DNA of 6,651 nt. It comes from an uncultured Eubacteriales bacterium (GTDB taxonomy: Bacteria; Bacillota; Clostridia; Oscillospirales; Acutalibacteraceae). Position 1 is the stretch's first letter, and every line of letters starts with the position of its first letter. Below the pieces are notes generated by a model, which was given only the letters and a program-made list of their open reading frames with translations, was not told where the DNA came from and did not search any database. The translations under genes were made by a program, and so were the position numbers. Where the stretch lies: NCBI GenBank assembly GCA_934615635.1, contig CAKTTT010000132.1, positions 1 to 6,651 on the forward strand. Direction: 5' to 3'. Positions 5,393 to 6,651 of the stretch are shown here, piece after piece.

Positions 5393-6413
5393 CGTTCTTT
5401 CGAAAGCTGCGGGGCAGATAGCCCTCCGCGTTGGTGATGCAGGCGGGATTGGAGCAGCGGATATCCTCCCCCGGCGGGACAGGATCCAAATGCTTGATGT
5501 CGCCGTTGAGCATCTTGATCATCAGGGCCATGCGGGCGTAAAGCCCGTATTCCGTCTGTTCAAAGTATTTAGCGCGGGGGTCGTCGTCCACCTCCTGGGC
5601 GATCTCGTCCACCCGGGGCAGGGGATGCAGCACGGTCAAATCCCTTTTCGCCAGCTTCATTTTCGCCCCGTCCAGCACATAAATCCCCTTCTGTTGTTCG
5701 TACGCCTCCCGGGAGGAAAATCGCTCCTGCTGAATCCTGGTCATATACAGCACGTCCAGCAGCGGCATGGCCTCGGCCAGATTGTCCATTTCCTCAAAGG
5801 CGCAGCCCGCGCCAGCCAGATAATCCTTTATATAAGAAGGAATCCCCAGGTCCGGGGTGGAAATCAGCACAAAACGGTTATCGGGGAAACGGGCCATGGT
5901 TTTAATCAGGGAATGGACGGTGCGACCGTTTTTCAAGTCGCCGCACAGGCCAATGCACAGGCCGGAGAAGGTGCCCTTTTCATGGCGCAGGGTAACCAGA
6001 TCGGTCAGCGTCTGGGTGGGATGCAGATGTCCCCCATCCCCCGCGTTGATAACGGGAACCCGGGAGTAGAGGGAGGCCGCCCGGGCGGAGCCAGCCCTGG
6101 GATGACGGATGGCGATGATATCCGAGTAGCCGCTCACCACCCGAATCGTGTCCTTGAGGGATTCCCCCTTGGAAACGGAGGAATTGCCGGGATTGTCAAA
6201 ACCGATGATCCTCCCTCCCAGCCGCAGCATGGCCGTCTGAAAGGACATCTGCGTGCGGGTGGAGGGCTCGTAAAACAGCGTCGCCAGAATCTTGCCCCGA
6301 CAAACGCCGTAATATTCATCCGTGCGTTCACGGATATCGCAGGCCAGTCGGGTGATTTCCTCCCAGGCGGCGACCGGCAGGTCCGCCAGGTCGATCAAAT
6401 GACGTGGTGACAT
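5343..6413 (-). CDS. pyrB: Aspartate carbamoyltransferase (PyrB) with a fused PyrI-type zinc domain
   Basis: 356-residue enzyme that joins carbamoyl phosphate and aspartate in the second step of pyrimidine synthesis. Catalytic motifs are intact: FYEPSTRTQMSF (Ser51-Thr52-Arg53-Thr54, carbamoyl-phosphate binding), SVSKGESLKDT (80s loop, Lys82), INAGDGGHLHPTQTLTD, and HPLP at 263-266 for aspartate binding. A normal catalytic chain is about 305-310 residues. The extra 40 or so residues hold Cys320-x4-Cys325-x20-Cys346-x2-Cys349 (CSNPACITNAEG, then VCEYCEE), closely resembling the zinc-binding C-terminal domain of the regulatory chain PyrI. The nucleotide-binding allosteric domain of PyrI is absent, and no separate pyrI is seen in the window. 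The start ATG at 6413 has AAAGGAAG 6 nt upstream. The stop overlaps or nearly abuts the reductase gene. Confidence 0.96.
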   Translation of the reverse strand: MSPRHLIDLADLPVAAWEEITRLACDIRERTDEYYGVCRGKILATLFYEPSTRTQMSFQTAMLRLGGRIIGFDNPGNSSVSKGESLKDTIRVVSGYSDIIAIRHPRAGSARAASLYSRVPVINAGDGGHLHPTQTLTDLVTLRHEKGTFSGLCIGLCGDLKNGRTVHSLIKTMARFPDNRFVLISTPDLGIPSYIKDYLAGAGCAFEEMDNLAEAMPLLDVLYMTRIQQERFSSREAYEQQKGIYVLDGAKMKLAKRDLTVLHPLPRVDEIAQEVDDDPRAKYFEQTEYGLYARMALMIKMLNGDIKHLDPVPPGEDIRCSNPACITNAEGYLPRSFRKNGDLLVCEYCEERTLLG

Positions 6414-6475
6414 AGTATACTTCCTTTCGCCGGTCTCGGACGTGGCATGAAGCGTCGGCCGGGAGCGTTTTTTTC

Positions 6476-6504
6476 ATTCTACCAGCTTACGACATAATCC
6501 GCAA
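6476..6504 (-). promoter_or_regulatory. Promoter of the pyrB unit
   Basis: On the minus strand there is TTGCGG (6504-6499), a 17-nt spacer and TAGAAT (6481-6476). It gives a leader of about 55 nt before pyrB. The leader is GC-rich with weak pairing potential, and I see no terminator or convincing PyrR-binding loop in it. Confidence 0.6.
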
Positions 6505-6535
6505 GAAAACTTTTTGTAAATCCCCCGTATAGGCC

Positions 6536-6564
6536 TTGCATTTTCGGGCCGCATCATGTATAAT
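6536..6564 (+). promoter_or_regulatory. Promoter of tRNA-Leu
   Basis: TTGCAT (6536-6541), a 17-nt spacer and a perfect TATAAT (6559-6564) lie 13 nt upstream of the mature tRNA 5' end. This is a strong promoter with the short leader usual for tRNA genes. Confidence 0.8.
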
Positions 6565-6577
6565 CATCCCTGTTCAT

Positions 6578-6651
6578 GCCGGTGTGATGGAATTGGCAGA
6601 CGTAGTGGACTCAAAATCCACCGGTGGCGACACCGTGCCGGTTCGAGTCCG
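6578..6651 (+). tRNA. tRNA-Leu (anticodon CAA), 3' end cut by window
   Basis: The gene starts with acceptor strand GCCGGTG and has the leucine-type D-arm (GGAATTGGCAGACG). The anticodon stem GTGGA/TCCAC encloses loop CTCAAAA with anticodon CAA at 6612-6614, which reads UUG. A long variable arm (CGGTGGCGACACCG) marks it as a class II tRNA, and the T-arm GGTTCGAGTCC is present. The window ends before the 3' acceptor strand, so whether CCA is encoded cannot be seen. Confidence 0.96.

Noticed and set aside
5325..6410. 361-codon plus-strand open frame opposite pyrB
   Set aside because: It is the antisense shadow of a complete, well-conserved pyrB. No start signal or family resemblance was seen.
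6414..6470. PyrR-type attenuator in the pyrB leader
   Set aside because: Part of the leader (GTCCGAGA) loosely recalls the PyrR loop, but the consensus is not met. The leader is about 55 nt, and there is no terminator/antiterminator pair.

Overview
The window looks like ordinary chromosome from a GC-rich anaerobic Bacillota, probably class Clostridia. The evidence is strong AGGAGG-type ribosome binding sites, near-consensus sigma-A promoters, a clostridial-type MtaB, a Crh/HPr-like protein, and an AraC regulator paired with a URO-D-family protein. No mobile element, CRISPR array, phage gene or defence gene is visible. The placement is inferred from gene families and signals only.

Layout. The left edge (1-261, minus) is the start of a URO-D-superfamily gene, cut by the window. 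It faces away from an AraC-family regulator (373-1248, plus), and the gap between them holds a small inverted repeat that overlaps the URO-D promoter. A small membrane-anchored protein (1350-1700, plus; possibly DUF2500-like) follows. Positions 1701-2440 are gene-free and hold several GC-rich hairpins and terminator-like structures, including a perfect 14-bp bidirectional one at 2068-2105. A YjaB-like GNAT acetyltransferase (2441-2887, plus) has its own promoter. It converges on mtaB (3017-4315, minus), the tRNA t6A37 methylthiotransferase. mtaB is transcribed divergently from a small HPr-fold protein (4491-4727, plus) that lacks the phosphocarrier histidine. That gene converges on a probable two-gene unit read on the minus strand: pyrB (6413-5343), then a flavodoxin-fold NAD(P)H-dependent reductase with a four-cysteine cluster (about 5392-4778). 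A strong bidirectional terminator at 4738-4771 separates the two. The right edge is a tRNA-Leu(CAA) gene (6578 onward, plus), cut just before its 3' end and divergent from pyrB.

Function. The genes do not form one pathway. They are independent units: a regulated URO-D locus, tRNA modification, a possible carbon-catabolite regulator, pyrimidine synthesis and a redox flavoprotein. The most informative points are PyrB carrying only the zinc domain of PyrI at its C-terminus, the His-less but Ser-retaining HPr homologue, the 50-bp overlap or reinitiation arrangement between pyrB and the reductase, and the structured gene-free interval at 1701-2440. I did not find a convincing new biological system.
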